A DNA stretch of 64,000 bases from Variovorax sp. OK212. Its GTDB lineage: Bacteria; Pseudomonadota; Gammaproteobacteria; Burkholderiales; Burkholderiaceae_C. The position numbers and the translations under genes were made by a program. The notes beneath the pieces are model-generated. The model did no database searches, was not told where the DNA came from, and saw nothing but the letters and a program-made list of their open reading frames with translations. Positions within the stretch are counted from its first letter, which is position 1, and each line of letters opens with the position of its first letter. The stretch is taken from positions 682,001 through 746,000 of the forward strand of contig NZ_FOLP01000002.1 of the NCBI RefSeq assembly GCF_900112425.1, read 5' to 3'. This document shows, one piece after another, positions 1 through 6,818 of the stretch.

Positions 1-736
1 CGCTTTGCAAGGTCTCGCAGGCGTTGAAGCGGTCGCAGTGTTCCTCGCGCACGGTGTCGTCGGCGCCGTGGAACGGCACCTTCTGGTACGCCGCATTGGC
101 AAAGGGCTGGTGCGAGGCCATGTCGTCGACGATCACCAGCTTGTGGCTGCTCTCGGCATGCTCGAAGTGGTAGTACAGGCCCCACTCGTGCAGCAGCCGC
201 GAGACGAAGTCGTAGTCGGACTCGCCGTACTGCACCTGGAACTCGCGCGCGGGGTAGCCGCGGGTGGTCCTGATCTCGTGCGCGAAGTCGTAGTCGGCCA
301 GCACCTCAGCCACGATGTCGGTCACGCTCTTGTTCTGGAAGATCCTGTAGTCGCTGGTGCGCGTGGCCAGCGTGAGCCACGGCTCGATGACGGCCTCGTA
401 CAGCGCGCGGCGGTTCTCCAGCCGCAGGAAGCGCACGCGCGTGACCAGCCCGCCGATGTGGCGCCTGTCGCCGTCGGCGCCGAGGCGGCCGTCGAGCAGC
501 ACGTGCACGGTGAGCGTCTCGCCCACCAGCTGCTTGATGTTCACGTTGGCGGCCTGGCGCTCGTTGTAGCCGGCCTGCTCGGGCGTGGCGAGTGTGACCG
601 TGTAGCGGTACAGCCGGCCGAGTTGCTCTTCACCCTCGATGCGCACCGGCTCCAGCGCCGGCTGGCCGCCCAGCACGGGCATGGCGGCACAAGACACGCT
701 CAGTACGCGGACGGACCGCGCCGGGCCTGATGGCAT
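1..736 (-). CDS. vgrG: Type VI secretion tip protein VgrG, N-terminal part (runs off window)
   Basis: The reading frame opens at an ATG at 736 behind a GGGAGAG ribosome site and stays open to the window edge, giving 245 residues with no stop. The protein has the VgrG/gp27-like N-terminal fold signature: an early LEPVRIEGEEQLGRLYRYTV segment, then a region containing ESDYDFVSRLLHEWGLYYHF and a late HGADD stretch. VgrG trimers form the spike tip of the type VI secretion machine and carry effectors to neighbouring cells. The gp5-like needle and any C-terminal effector extension lie outside the window. No other T6SS core gene is visible, so this may be an orphan vgr island. Function is confident, completeness unknown. 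Confidence 0.9.
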   Translation of the reverse strand, partial: MPSGPARSVRVLSVSCAAMPVLGGQPALEPVRIEGEEQLGRLYRYTVTLATPEQAGYNERQAANVNIKQLVGETLTVHVLLDGRLGADGDRRHIGGLVTRVRFLRLENRRALYEAVIEPWLTLATRTSDYRIFQNKSVTDIVAEVLADYDFAHEIRTTRGYPAREFQVQYGESDYDFVSRLLHEWGLYYHFEHAESSHKLVIVDDMASHQPFANAAYQKVPFHGADDTVREEHCDRFNACETLQS

Positions 737-946
737 GACACTCTCCCTGCATTCGAATTGTTCGATGGAACTGCGGCGCTGCGAGCGGCCGCCTCTTCAT
801 CGGTGCTCGCGCGTTTGCGTCGTCATGTTCCGCATCAACCGTGACAGATCGATTGCATTCGGACGTTCGAAGGGTGCTATTGCGTCATTCGCCGCAAATT
901 CGGGCGGTTCGCCGACACGCGGGCCGGGCGAACAAAACCATAAGTT

Positions 947-1699
947 TTAAGTTGCGCCGATCTCGGCGAGCCATCGCGCCGCGAGTGCGGGCACGACTTC
1001 GGTCGCGTGGCCCTGCAGGAAGGTGAAACCGCGCGGCACCTCTTGCATGTCGAGCGCCACCAGCACCTTCTGCGCGGCGCGGTCGGCGTACTGCACCAGC
1101 GACGCCGCCGGGTAGACGGTGAGCGAGGTGCCCACCACCAGCACGTGCGATGCGGTGGCGACGTGCCGCTCGGCCTCGTCGAAGTGCTGCACCGCTTCGC
1201 CGAACCACACGATGTCGGGGCGCAGCTGCGTGCCGTCTTCGCACAACTGGCCCATGGCGATCGGGTCGCCGTCGATGCGGTAGCGCTTCGGGTTCGACTG
1301 CGCCGTGCCGCGCGCGTAAGCGAGCTGCCCGTGCAGGTGCACGACCTGGCGCGAGCCGGCGCGCTCGTGCAGCGCGTCGACGTTCTGCGTGACGATGACC
1401 ACCTCGCAGGCCGGCTCCAGCGATGCGATGGCAAGGTGCGCGGCGTTCGGCTGCGCCTGCCACGCCTTCTGCCGGCGCTCGTTGTAGAAGGCCTGCACCG
1501 CCTCGGGATGCCGCTGCCAGCCGTCGGGGCTCGCAAGCTCCTGCCAGGAGTAGGTGTTCCACAGCCCCTTGGCGTCGCGGAACGTGGGCAGGCCGCTCTC
1601 GGCGCTGACTCCGGAGCCGGAGAGGACGACGATCTTGCGCGGCTGCGCCTGCGCTTTGCCGGAAAGGCGATCCTGGTTCAGGCTGGAGACGGAGGACAT
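947..1699 (-). CDS. Sir2-family NAD-dependent protein deacylase lacking the zinc cysteines
   Basis: This 250-aa protein shows the sirtuin NAD-binding motif GSGVSAESGLPTF (about residues 28-40), TQNVDALHERAG (104-115), the catalytic-type HLHG (His123) and PDIVWFGE (161-168), followed by VGTSLTVYP. Sirtuins remove acyl groups from lysines using NAD. The ATG at 1699 was chosen because a longer in-frame start would run through the neighbouring tRNA-Leu gene. The four structural zinc cysteines usually found between HLHG and WFGE are missing: the only cysteine in that stretch is in QLCEDG. It is therefore a zinc-less sirtuin variant. It is transcribed toward vgrG but 210 bp away, so probably a separate unit. 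Confidence 0.88.
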   Translation of the reverse strand: MSSVSSLNQDRLSGKAQAQPRKIVVLSGSGVSAESGLPTFRDAKGLWNTYSWQELASPDGWQRHPEAVQAFYNERRQKAWQAQPNAAHLAIASLEPACEVVIVTQNVDALHERAGSRQVVHLHGQLAYARGTAQSNPKRYRIDGDPIAMGQLCEDGTQLRPDIVWFGEAVQHFDEAERHVATASHVLVVGTSLTVYPAASLVQYADRAAQKVLVALDMQEVPRGFTFLQGHATEVVPALAARWLAEIGAT

Positions 1700-1741
1700 G
1701 GCGGGCGACTGTAGGCCAAGCGGTCGGGCTCGGCGGTTGCA

Positions 1742-1827
1742 TGGTCTCTCCAGTCCGACTCGAACGGACACTGCCCGAAGGCTCCAGGGTTTGAGGCTGG
1801 CGCGTCTGCCGATTCCGCCATGGAGAG
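1742..1827 (-). tRNA. tRNA-Leu (anticodon CAA)
   Basis: Class II cloverleaf, 86 nt: acceptor CTCTCCA pairs with TGGAGAG, followed by A73 and an encoded CCA. The D-arm is GCGGAATCGGCAGACGC-like, the anticodon loop is CTCAAAC and there is a long variable arm with a TTCG loop. The first pair is C-G rather than the usual G-C of tRNA-Leu, and one anticodon-stem pair is mismatched. Last member of a seven-tRNA array in transcription order. Confidence 0.85.
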
Positions 1828-1839
1828 AGAAGAAACTGA

Positions 1840-1913
1840 TGGAGGCGCGGCCCGGAGTCGAACCGGGATGGGCGGATTTGCAATCCGCTGCATGGCCGCT
1901 TTGCTACCGCGCC
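1840..1913 (-). tRNA. tRNA-Cys (anticodon GCA)
   Basis: 74-nt cloverleaf with acceptor GGCGCGG/CCGCGCC, U73 and encoded CCA, anticodon loop TTGCAAA and T-arm CCCGGTTCGACTCCGGG. It is the best preserved member of the array and looks like an ordinary functional bacterial tRNA-Cys. Confidence 0.93.
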
Positions 1914-1931
1914 GGAAGTGGGTTGAAGAAA

Positions 1932-2015
1932 TGGTGGATCGTCTTCGAGTCGAACGAAGTATTCCGAAGAGGCGGGGTTACAGCCCGCTGCAGTCGCCAA
2001 TGCTGCTCACGATCC
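1932..2015 (-). tRNA. tRNA-Tyr-like (anticodon GTA), divergent
   Basis: 84-nt structure with acceptor GGATCGT/ACGATCC, A73 and encoded CCA, anticodon stem GCGGG/CCCGC with loop CTGTAAC, a variable region of about 12 nt containing TTCG, and T-arm CTTCGTTCGACTCGAAG. The anticodon and discriminator fit tRNA-Tyr, but position 8 is G instead of the near-universal U, and the acceptor is atypical. It may be a degenerate or mobile-element-type tRNA. Confidence 0.7.
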
Positions 2016-2030
2016 ATGATTGAAAAAAAC

Positions 2031-2106
2031 TGGCAGACCCTCAAGGATTCGAACCTTGGATGCCGGGATCAAAACCCGGTGCCTTGGACCACTAGGCGAA
2101 GGGCCG
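2031..2106 (-). tRNA. tRNA-Gln (anticodon TTG)
   Basis: 76-nt cloverleaf with anticodon loop TTTTGAT within the GGG/CCC stem, T-arm CAAGGTTCGAATCCTTG, G73 and encoded CCA. The acceptor CGGCCCT/AGGGTCT has a mismatched 1-72 pair. A weak first pair is normal for tRNA-Gln. Confidence 0.85.
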
Positions 2107-2122
2107 GTAAACACATGAAGAA

Positions 2123-2198
2123 TGGCGCGCGCGGAAGGATTCGAACCTTCAACCGTTGGGTTTGGAGTCCAGTGCTCTGCCAGTTGAGCTACACACGC
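2123..2198 (-). tRNA. tRNA-Trp (anticodon CCA)
   Basis: 76-nt cloverleaf with acceptor GCGTGTG/CGCGCGC (two G-U pairs), G73 and encoded CCA. The D-arm is GCTCAACTGGCAGAGC, the anticodon loop CTCCAAA and the T-arm GAAGGTTCGAATCCTTC. There is no secE/nusG beside it, where many bacteria keep tRNA-Trp, so it may be an extra copy. Confidence 0.87.
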
Positions 2199-2214
2199 TT
2201 GAATAAAAAAACAA

Positions 2215-2292
2215 TGGTCTGGGTGGCAGGATTTGAACCTGCAGCCTCCTGCTTCCAAGGCAGGCCGTCTACCAGATTGACAGTACACCCAG
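2215..2292 (-). tRNA. tRNA-Pro (anticodon TGG)
   Basis: 78-nt cloverleaf with acceptor CTGGGTG/CACCCAG, A73 and CCA, anticodon stem CCTGC/GCAGG and loop CTTGGAA, and T-arm GCAGGTTCAAATCCTGC. The C1-G72 pair with A73 agrees with tRNA-Pro identity. Confidence 0.82.
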
Positions 2293-2315
2293 AGAATAAA
2301 AAGTCGCTTGTTGTT

Positions 2316-2392
2316 TGGTGCCCCAGGGGAGACTCGAACTCCCAGAATTCCGCTTCTAAGGCGGACACGTCTACCAATTGCGTCACCGGGGC
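2316..2392 (-). tRNA. tRNA with Leu anticodon (TAG) but class I architecture
   Basis: 77-nt cloverleaf with acceptor GCCCCGG/CTGGGGC (one T mismatch), A73 and CCA, D-arm with AATTGGTAGA, anticodon stem TCCGC/GCGGA with loop CTTAGAA, and T-arm GGGAGTTCGAGTCTCCC. The anticodon reads UAG (Leu), but the variable loop is only five nucleotides. Bacterial tRNA-Leu normally has a long variable arm. It is the first tRNA in transcription order. Confidence 0.75.
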
Positions 2393-2416
2393 TGGATATG
2401 AATGAATGGTGTGAAA

Positions 2417-2458
2417 TGAAAAACAAGAAAGGCCCGGAACCTTGCGGTGTCCGGGCCT
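2417..2458 (-). terminator. Rho-independent terminator ahead of the tRNA array
   Basis: A perfect 9-bp inverted repeat (AGGCCCGGA at 2430-2438, TCCGGGCCT at 2450-2458) is followed on the minus strand by a T-rich run (TTTCTTGTTTTT). It ends the transcript of the 58-aa ORF at 2488-2664. The tRNA array starts about 25 bp further on, so the array needs read-through or its own promoter. Confidence 0.75.
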
Positions 2459-2487
2459 CTGCTTGAGAGAGCTTGGGAGCTGTGCGC

Positions 2488-2664
2488 CTACGCGCTTGCT
2501 CCACCCGGTTGCACCTGATCCTGAACGTCGCATGCCCACAGGTTGGCCTGCAGTTCGGGCATCGGGCACGGATACTGATCGAGCGGCCACGCCGGCAAGG
2601 CGCACGCGAGCACCCGGCCCGATGCGGGGCGGAGGGTGTGGGTGCGGATGACGGCGGTGTTCAC
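2488..2664 (-). CDS. Small hypothetical protein (58 aa, GTG start)
   Basis: This short frame starts with GTG at 2664, eight bases after AGGAC, and encodes 58 residues rich in Pro and Ala with three cysteines (ACALP, QYPCPMP, LWACD). I do not recognise it. In its favour are a good upstream sigma70-like promoter (2740-2768), a ribosome site and a strong terminator right behind the stop. It sits immediately upstream of the tRNA array in the same orientation. A longer in-frame ATG exists but would begin upstream of the promoter. Confidence 0.5.
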   Translation of the reverse strand: MNTAVIRTHTLRPASGRVLACALPAWPLDQYPCPMPELQANLWACDVQDQVQPGGASA

Positions 2665-2739
2665 TGGATGTCCTGTTGCGTTGCTTGGTTTGCTTGCTTG
2701 CTTTGAATCGGGTTGCGGCCTGAACCGCGAATGAGGCGT

Positions 2740-2768
2740 ACTGTAAATAGTCTTTACGCCATCGTCAA
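2740..2768 (-). promoter_or_regulatory. Sigma70-type promoter for the small ORF and tRNA array
   Basis: On the minus strand a TTGACG -35 box (2763-2768) is followed after exactly 17 bp by TACAGT (2740-2745), a fair -10 box. It is about 75 bp upstream of the GTG start of the 58-aa ORF. Confidence 0.55.
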
Positions 2769-2849
2769 CAACTTCGGCGAACTTTTTTTCAGCGTGTTTT
2801 TTGCCGCAACGAGAATGCGCACATCCGCAGCATCGAACACGTTCACACC

Positions 2850-4295
2850 ATGCCCATGCCGAAGACACGCATCCATTGCATCGCATTCGCCGCGCTTGCC
2901 TTCTCGTTGAGCGCGGCCGCCATCGCCGCGACACCGACTGCGCAGCAACAACAACAGCAGGCCACCACGCAAGGCGCGAGCAAGGCCGTGCCCGGTGCGC
3001 CCGTGCCTGCAGGCTCGCCGCAGGTCGGCCCGGTCCATTTCCAGTTCGCCATCTACTACGCCAAGCCGCCGGCGACCGACCCGCTGGCCGCGCTGCGCGG
3101 CGCGCTGTCGAAACCTGGCGCCGGCCCCAGGCTGCTCACCGCGATGCCGACGCCTGCCATGGCCACCGAGCCCGTGGTCTACGCGAACTGGAACACCACC
3201 ACCGTGCTGCAGGACTACCGCGCGCCGAGCATGGAGCTGCTGCAGCGCTTCGGCCGCGGCCTCTCGCGCGAGCAGGCGGAAGCATTGCAGAAGGCCGACC
3301 GCGCGCTGATCCTCGACTTCGCGCATCCGGCGCAGCAATCGACCGCCGCGATGCTGAAGGCGCTGCGGCTCACGCTGCAGGTGGCGCGCGACACCGGCGG
3401 CCTGCTGTGGGACGAGGAAACGCGCGAGGTCTTCACGCCCGACGAATGGCAGAAGCGCCGCATCGATTCATGGGCCGGCAACGTGCCCGACATGTCGCAG
3501 CAGACGATCATCCACGCCTACCGCAGCGACAGCCTCGTGCGCGCGATCACGCTGGGCATGTCGAAGTTCGGCCTGCCCGACGTGGTGGTGAGCGACTTCT
3601 CGTGGTCGAGCAACCGGCCGATGGGCCACCTGGTGAACATGTTCGCGCAGGCCATGGCCGAAGGCGCCACGCTGGCGCGCGCCGGCCAGTACGACCTGGA
3701 CCTGCGCGCGCTCAGGCACGCGGCCGCGCGAGATCCGATGCTCGCGAGCCTCAAGCCCAACGCCGCGGCGGTGGCCAGGCTGTCGCTGGTCAACGGCAAG
3801 TGGGAAAACGGCGACCCGCGCAACCGGCTGTACGAGATCCGCTTCGATCGCTACGCCGGCCCCGACCGCTATGCGCAGCAGACCGCCATGCTCACCGCGG
3901 CCTTCGGCGCCGACGAGGACTCGGTCACGCGGCTCAAGCACAACGACGAGTTGCTGACGGCCAGCAAGGCCGCCAATGCGCAGTTGCCCAGGCTGCGCGA
4001 CGTCTTCGCCAAGGGGTTGCAGCCTGGCGAGTACATCCTGGTGAAGGCGCCGTTCACCACGCGCGACGGCGGCAACGAATGGATGTGGGTCGAGGTGGCG
4101 AAGTGGGACGGCGACACCATCGAAGGCCTGCTGAAGAACGAGCCGGTCGATATGCCCAACCTGCGCGGCGGGCAGATGGTGAAGGTGTCGCAGGCCAAGG
4201 TGTTCGACTACATGCGCCGCCACCCCGACGGTCGCGAGGAAGGCAACGAGACCACGAAGATCATCATGCGCATGCAGGGAGGCGCCAAGAAATGA
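2850..4295 (+). CDS. Secreted protein with C-terminal DUF2314 (YegJ-like) domain
   Basis: This 481-aa protein begins with a clear signal peptide (basic MPMPKTR, hydrophobic core, cleavage near AIAA) and then a Gln-run linker. The C-terminal 90 residues (GEYILVKAPF, EWMWVEVAKWDGDTIEGLLKN, LRGGQMVKVSQAKVFDYM) match the DUF2314 pattern known from E. coli YegJ. The central 270 residues are unrecognised. It is probably exported to the periplasm or beyond; its biochemical role is unknown. Its TGA overlaps the ATG of the next gene (ATGA), so the two are translationally coupled. Confidence 0.75.
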   Translation: MPMPKTRIHCIAFAALAFSLSAAAIAATPTAQQQQQQATTQGASKAVPGAPVPAGSPQVGPVHFQFAIYYAKPPATDPLAALRGALSKPGAGPRLLTAMPTPAMATEPVVYANWNTTTVLQDYRAPSMELLQRFGRGLSREQAEALQKADRALILDFAHPAQQSTAAMLKALRLTLQVARDTGGLLWDEETREVFTPDEWQKRRIDSWAGNVPDMSQQTIIHAYRSDSLVRAITLGMSKFGLPDVVVSDFSWSSNRPMGHLVNMFAQAMAEGATLARAGQYDLDLRALRHAAARDPMLASLKPNAAAVARLSLVNGKWENGDPRNRLYEIRFDRYAGPDRYAQQTAMLTAAFGADEDSVTRLKHNDELLTASKAANAQLPRLRDVFAKGLQPGEYILVKAPFTTRDGGNEWMWVEVAKWDGDTIEGLLKNEPVDMPNLRGGQMVKVSQAKVFDYMRRHPDGREEGNETTKIIMRMQGGAKK

Positions 4296-5131
4296 GCACG
4301 CCACCGAAGAATCCGTCGCTGCAGCGCGCCTACCTGCTGCTGGTTGCGGTGTTGGTGCTGGTCGGCTGCTGGGTCGCGCCCATCGACGCACCGGCGCGCG
4401 AGCAGGTCAACGACGGACTGAAGCGCGCGTTGACCACCTTCGCAGCGGCGCGCGCGCTCGGCGCGGTGGTGTCGGTGGCGCAAGGCACGCAGGTCGATGC
4501 CACGCCGGGCGGCGTGGGCGTGAGCTTTGCGCCAGGGCAGGCACTGAAGCCGCTGAACGAACTCATCGAGCAGTTCGCGGCCATCATGCTGGCGGCGAGC
4601 GTGTCGTTCGGCATCCAGCTGATGCTGCTGAACATCGGCGCGCACCACCTCATGTCGTACCTGGTGAGCGGCGTGGCGCTGGTGTGGATCGTGTGGCGCT
4701 GGCAGCGCGGCCGATCGCCGCGCTGGCTGCAGTCGCTGCTGATCGGGCTGCTGCTGGTGCGCTTCGCGGTGCCGCTCGGCGCGGTGGCGAACGAGGGCCT
4801 CTACCGCGCGTTCATGGCCAACGACTACCAGGCGGCGCTGTCAGGCATCGAGAAGTCGCCCACCGCGGTGGTCGATGCCACGCAGGAAGCCCCCGTGGCG
4901 CAGGAAGGCTGGCGCGACCGCATCGAACGATGGCTGCCGAAGCTGCCGAACCTGAAGGCGACCTACGACCAGATCCTGAAGTCGGCCTCCGACTGGGCCG
5001 AGCGCATCGTGAAGCTCATCGCGCTCTTCGTGCTGCAGACCATCGTGCTGCCGCTGGTGTTCCTGTTCGTCGCGTGGCGGCTGGCGCGCGCGGCGATCCG
5101 CGAGCCCGCGGTGCGGCCGGCTGCGGCATAG
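4292..5131 (+). CDS. Multi-spanning membrane protein, partner of the DUF2314 protein
   Basis: 279 aa, starting at the ATG that overlaps the previous stop codon by 4 bp. It has a hydrophobic N-terminal segment (LLLVAVLVLVGCW, possibly a lipobox-like LVGC), hydrophobic segments around residues 95-150 and 155-175, and a C-terminal helix (LFVLQTIVLPLVFLFV) followed by an Arg-rich tail. I do not recognise a family. The coupling suggests it works with the secreted DUF2314 protein, for example as a membrane anchor. That is inference only. Confidence 0.7.
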   Translation: MSTPPKNPSLQRAYLLLVAVLVLVGCWVAPIDAPAREQVNDGLKRALTTFAAARALGAVVSVAQGTQVDATPGGVGVSFAPGQALKPLNELIEQFAAIMLAASVSFGIQLMLLNIGAHHLMSYLVSGVALVWIVWRWQRGRSPRWLQSLLIGLLLVRFAVPLGAVANEGLYRAFMANDYQAALSGIEKSPTAVVDATQEAPVAQEGWRDRIERWLPKLPNLKATYDQILKSASDWAERIVKLIALFVLQTIVLPLVFLFVAWRLARAAIREPAVRPAAA

Positions 5132-5147
5132 CGGCCGCACGCCGGCT

Positions 5148-5561
5148 TCATTCGCAAGCGTTTCTTCCGGCCGGCGACGCGCGCAGCCGGTTCAGGAAGG
5201 TCAGCTGCACCTTGGCGGTTTCGCTGCCCTGCGCCGCCGCGCGATGCATCCACTGGCGCGCCTCGCAGCGGTCGGCCTTCACGGCCATGCCGTAGAGCGT
5301 GGGCCCGGTCAGCAGCACCATGCCGAGCATCTCCTGTGCCTCGGCGTGGCCTTCGGTGGCGGCCTGCCTGAGCAGCTCGAGCATGGTGCGGTAGTCGCGA
5401 TCGGCCTGCGCCTCGAGCGCCATCTGGTAGCGCTGCTCGGCCTGCACCTCGGCATCGGCGGGGTGCGCCGCGCACAGCGCGGCCACCAGGCACAGCGTGC
5501 CCGACAGGACGATGCGCCAGCGCAGCGACCAACTGGCGATCTGGTTGAGTTCGGATGACAT
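5148..5561 (-). CDS. Small exported Sel1-repeat protein
   Basis: 137 aa: an N-terminal hydrophobic segment (IVLSGTLCLVAALCAA, about residues 17-32) that can serve as signal peptide or anchor, then two Sel1-like repeats (LLRQAATEGHAEAQEMLGMVL and a second ending WMHRAAAQGSETAKVQL). Sel1 repeats are helical hairpins for protein contacts. It is convergent with the membrane protein gene, with a 16-bp gap. No specific function can be assigned. Confidence 0.7.
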   Translation of the reverse strand: MSSELNQIASWSLRWRIVLSGTLCLVAALCAAHPADAEVQAEQRYQMALEAQADRDYRTMLELLRQAATEGHAEAQEMLGMVLLTGPTLYGMAVKADRCEARQWMHRAAAQGSETAKVQLTFLNRLRASPAGRNACE

Positions 5562-5689
5562 CGGCGTTCTCCACGAGTGACGTGGAAGCGATGGTCCCCC
5601 GGCCGCGCGATCGAAGGAAGCTGGAATTGGCGCAGGCCGCCTCAGTTGCCGCCTGAGGCTCGCACAGCAGTGGTCAGTACTTCAGCACT

Positions 5690-6748
5690 TCAGAACAGCG
5701 CCAGCACCGCCGCATTCACCAGGTAGCCGCCCACCGTGAGGAACACGAACAGCAGCGCCCCCAGCTTCAGCGGCTGCACACCGGCGCGGCGCAGGCTGGC
5801 GGCGCTGGTGCGCAGCCCCATCGCGGCCATGGCGGTGGCCAGCAGCAGCGTGTCGAACTGCACCAGCCCGGCCACCAGCGAAGCCGGCAGCACGCCCGTC
5901 GAATGCACCGCGCTCACCACGATGAACAGCACCGCGAACCATGGCACGCGCACCTGCTTGCAGCAGGCCTTGAAGCTGGTCGCGCCCTTCATCGACGCGG
6001 CCGTCTGGAACGACAGCCACATGAGGAACGGCGCGAGCATCATCACGCGCAGCATCTTCTCGACCACGGCCGCATTGGCTGCCGCGGGGCCGACCGCGTC
6101 GCCCACCGCCACCACCTGCGCCACCTCGTGGATGGTCGAGCCCGCGAACAGGCCGAAGGCATGTTCCGACAGGCCCAGGTACGGGAACACCAGCGGGTAC
6201 AGCACCATCGACAGCGTGCCGAACACCACCACCGTGGCCACGGCGATCGACACCTTGTGCTCTTCGCCGCGCACCACGGGTTGCGTGGCCATCACCGCGG
6301 CGGCGCCGCAGATGGCGCTGCCGGCACCGATCAGCGCGGCGGTCTGCTTGTCGAGACCCAGCCAGCGCGTGCCCACGTACACGGCGACGCTGAAGGTCAG
6401 CGCCAGCATGGCCGCGGCGATCAGCAGCCCGGGCCAGCCGACGGCGCCGATGTCGTGCAGCGAGATGCGAAAGCCGTACAGCACGATGCCCGCGCGCAGC
6501 AGCGTGCTGCGCGCGAAGTCGACACCCGCACCGGCGCGCGATGCCACCGAGGCGAACACGGTGTTGCCCGCGACCATGCCGAGCGCGATGGCCAGCGTGA
6601 GCGCGCTCAGGCCGAGCTGCGCCATCAGGCTCCACTGCGAGAGCAGCGCGGCCATGCCCGCGAGCAAGGCGGCCAGCAGCACGCCGGGGCCGCGGGTGCG
6701 AACGAAGGAGAAGCCGGGGAACGAAACGGAAGCGACTGGAGACTGCAT
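5690..6748 (-). CDS. yeiH: YeiH-family (UPF0324) putative sulfate exporter
   Basis: 352 aa with about ten hydrophobic segments. The family-typical parts are the glycine-rich LGMVAGNTVF, LRAGIVLYGFRIS, LIGAGSAICGAAAVMAT (residues about 130-150) and STIHEVAQVVAVG. YeiH proteins are inner-membrane transporters proposed to export sulfate or sulfite-related anions. The ATG at 6748 gives the usual family length. The divergent LysR gene 70 bp away copies the E. coli yeiE-yeiH arrangement, which supports both calls. Confidence 0.88.
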   Translation of the reverse strand: MQSPVASVSFPGFSFVRTRGPGVLLAALLAGMAALLSQWSLMAQLGLSALTLAIALGMVAGNTVFASVASRAGAGVDFARSTLLRAGIVLYGFRISLHDIGAVGWPGLLIAAAMLALTFSVAVYVGTRWLGLDKQTAALIGAGSAICGAAAVMATQPVVRGEEHKVSIAVATVVVFGTLSMVLYPLVFPYLGLSEHAFGLFAGSTIHEVAQVVAVGDAVGPAAANAAVVEKMLRVMMLAPFLMWLSFQTAASMKGATSFKACCKQVRVPWFAVLFIVVSAVHSTGVLPASLVAGLVQFDTLLLATAMAAMGLRTSAASLRRAGVQPLKLGALLFVFLTVGGYLVNAAVLALF

Positions 6749-6818
6749 GGGCCCAAGGTTAGAAACTGGCACCACATGAGTCAAAGACATAAACTTCACC
6801 GATGCATGAATTGAAGTT

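Noticed and set aside
5..730. 241-aa plus-strand ORF at the left edge
   Set aside because: It is the antisense frame of vgrG; the minus strand encodes a clear VgrG N-terminus with a good start.
1554..2405. 283-aa plus-strand ORF across the tRNA array
   Set aside because: It reads through seven tRNA genes in antisense and is an artefact of stop-poor tRNA sequence.
2488..2934. Longer 148-aa version of the small ORF before the tRNA array
   Set aside because: Its start lies upstream of the best promoter and its first 90 residues overlap the start of the DUF2314 gene on the other strand; the GTG start with a ribosome site fits better.
5639..5659. GCCTCAG/CTGAGGC hairpin downstream of yeiH
   Set aside because: Good stem but no T run on either strand, so a terminator cannot be claimed.
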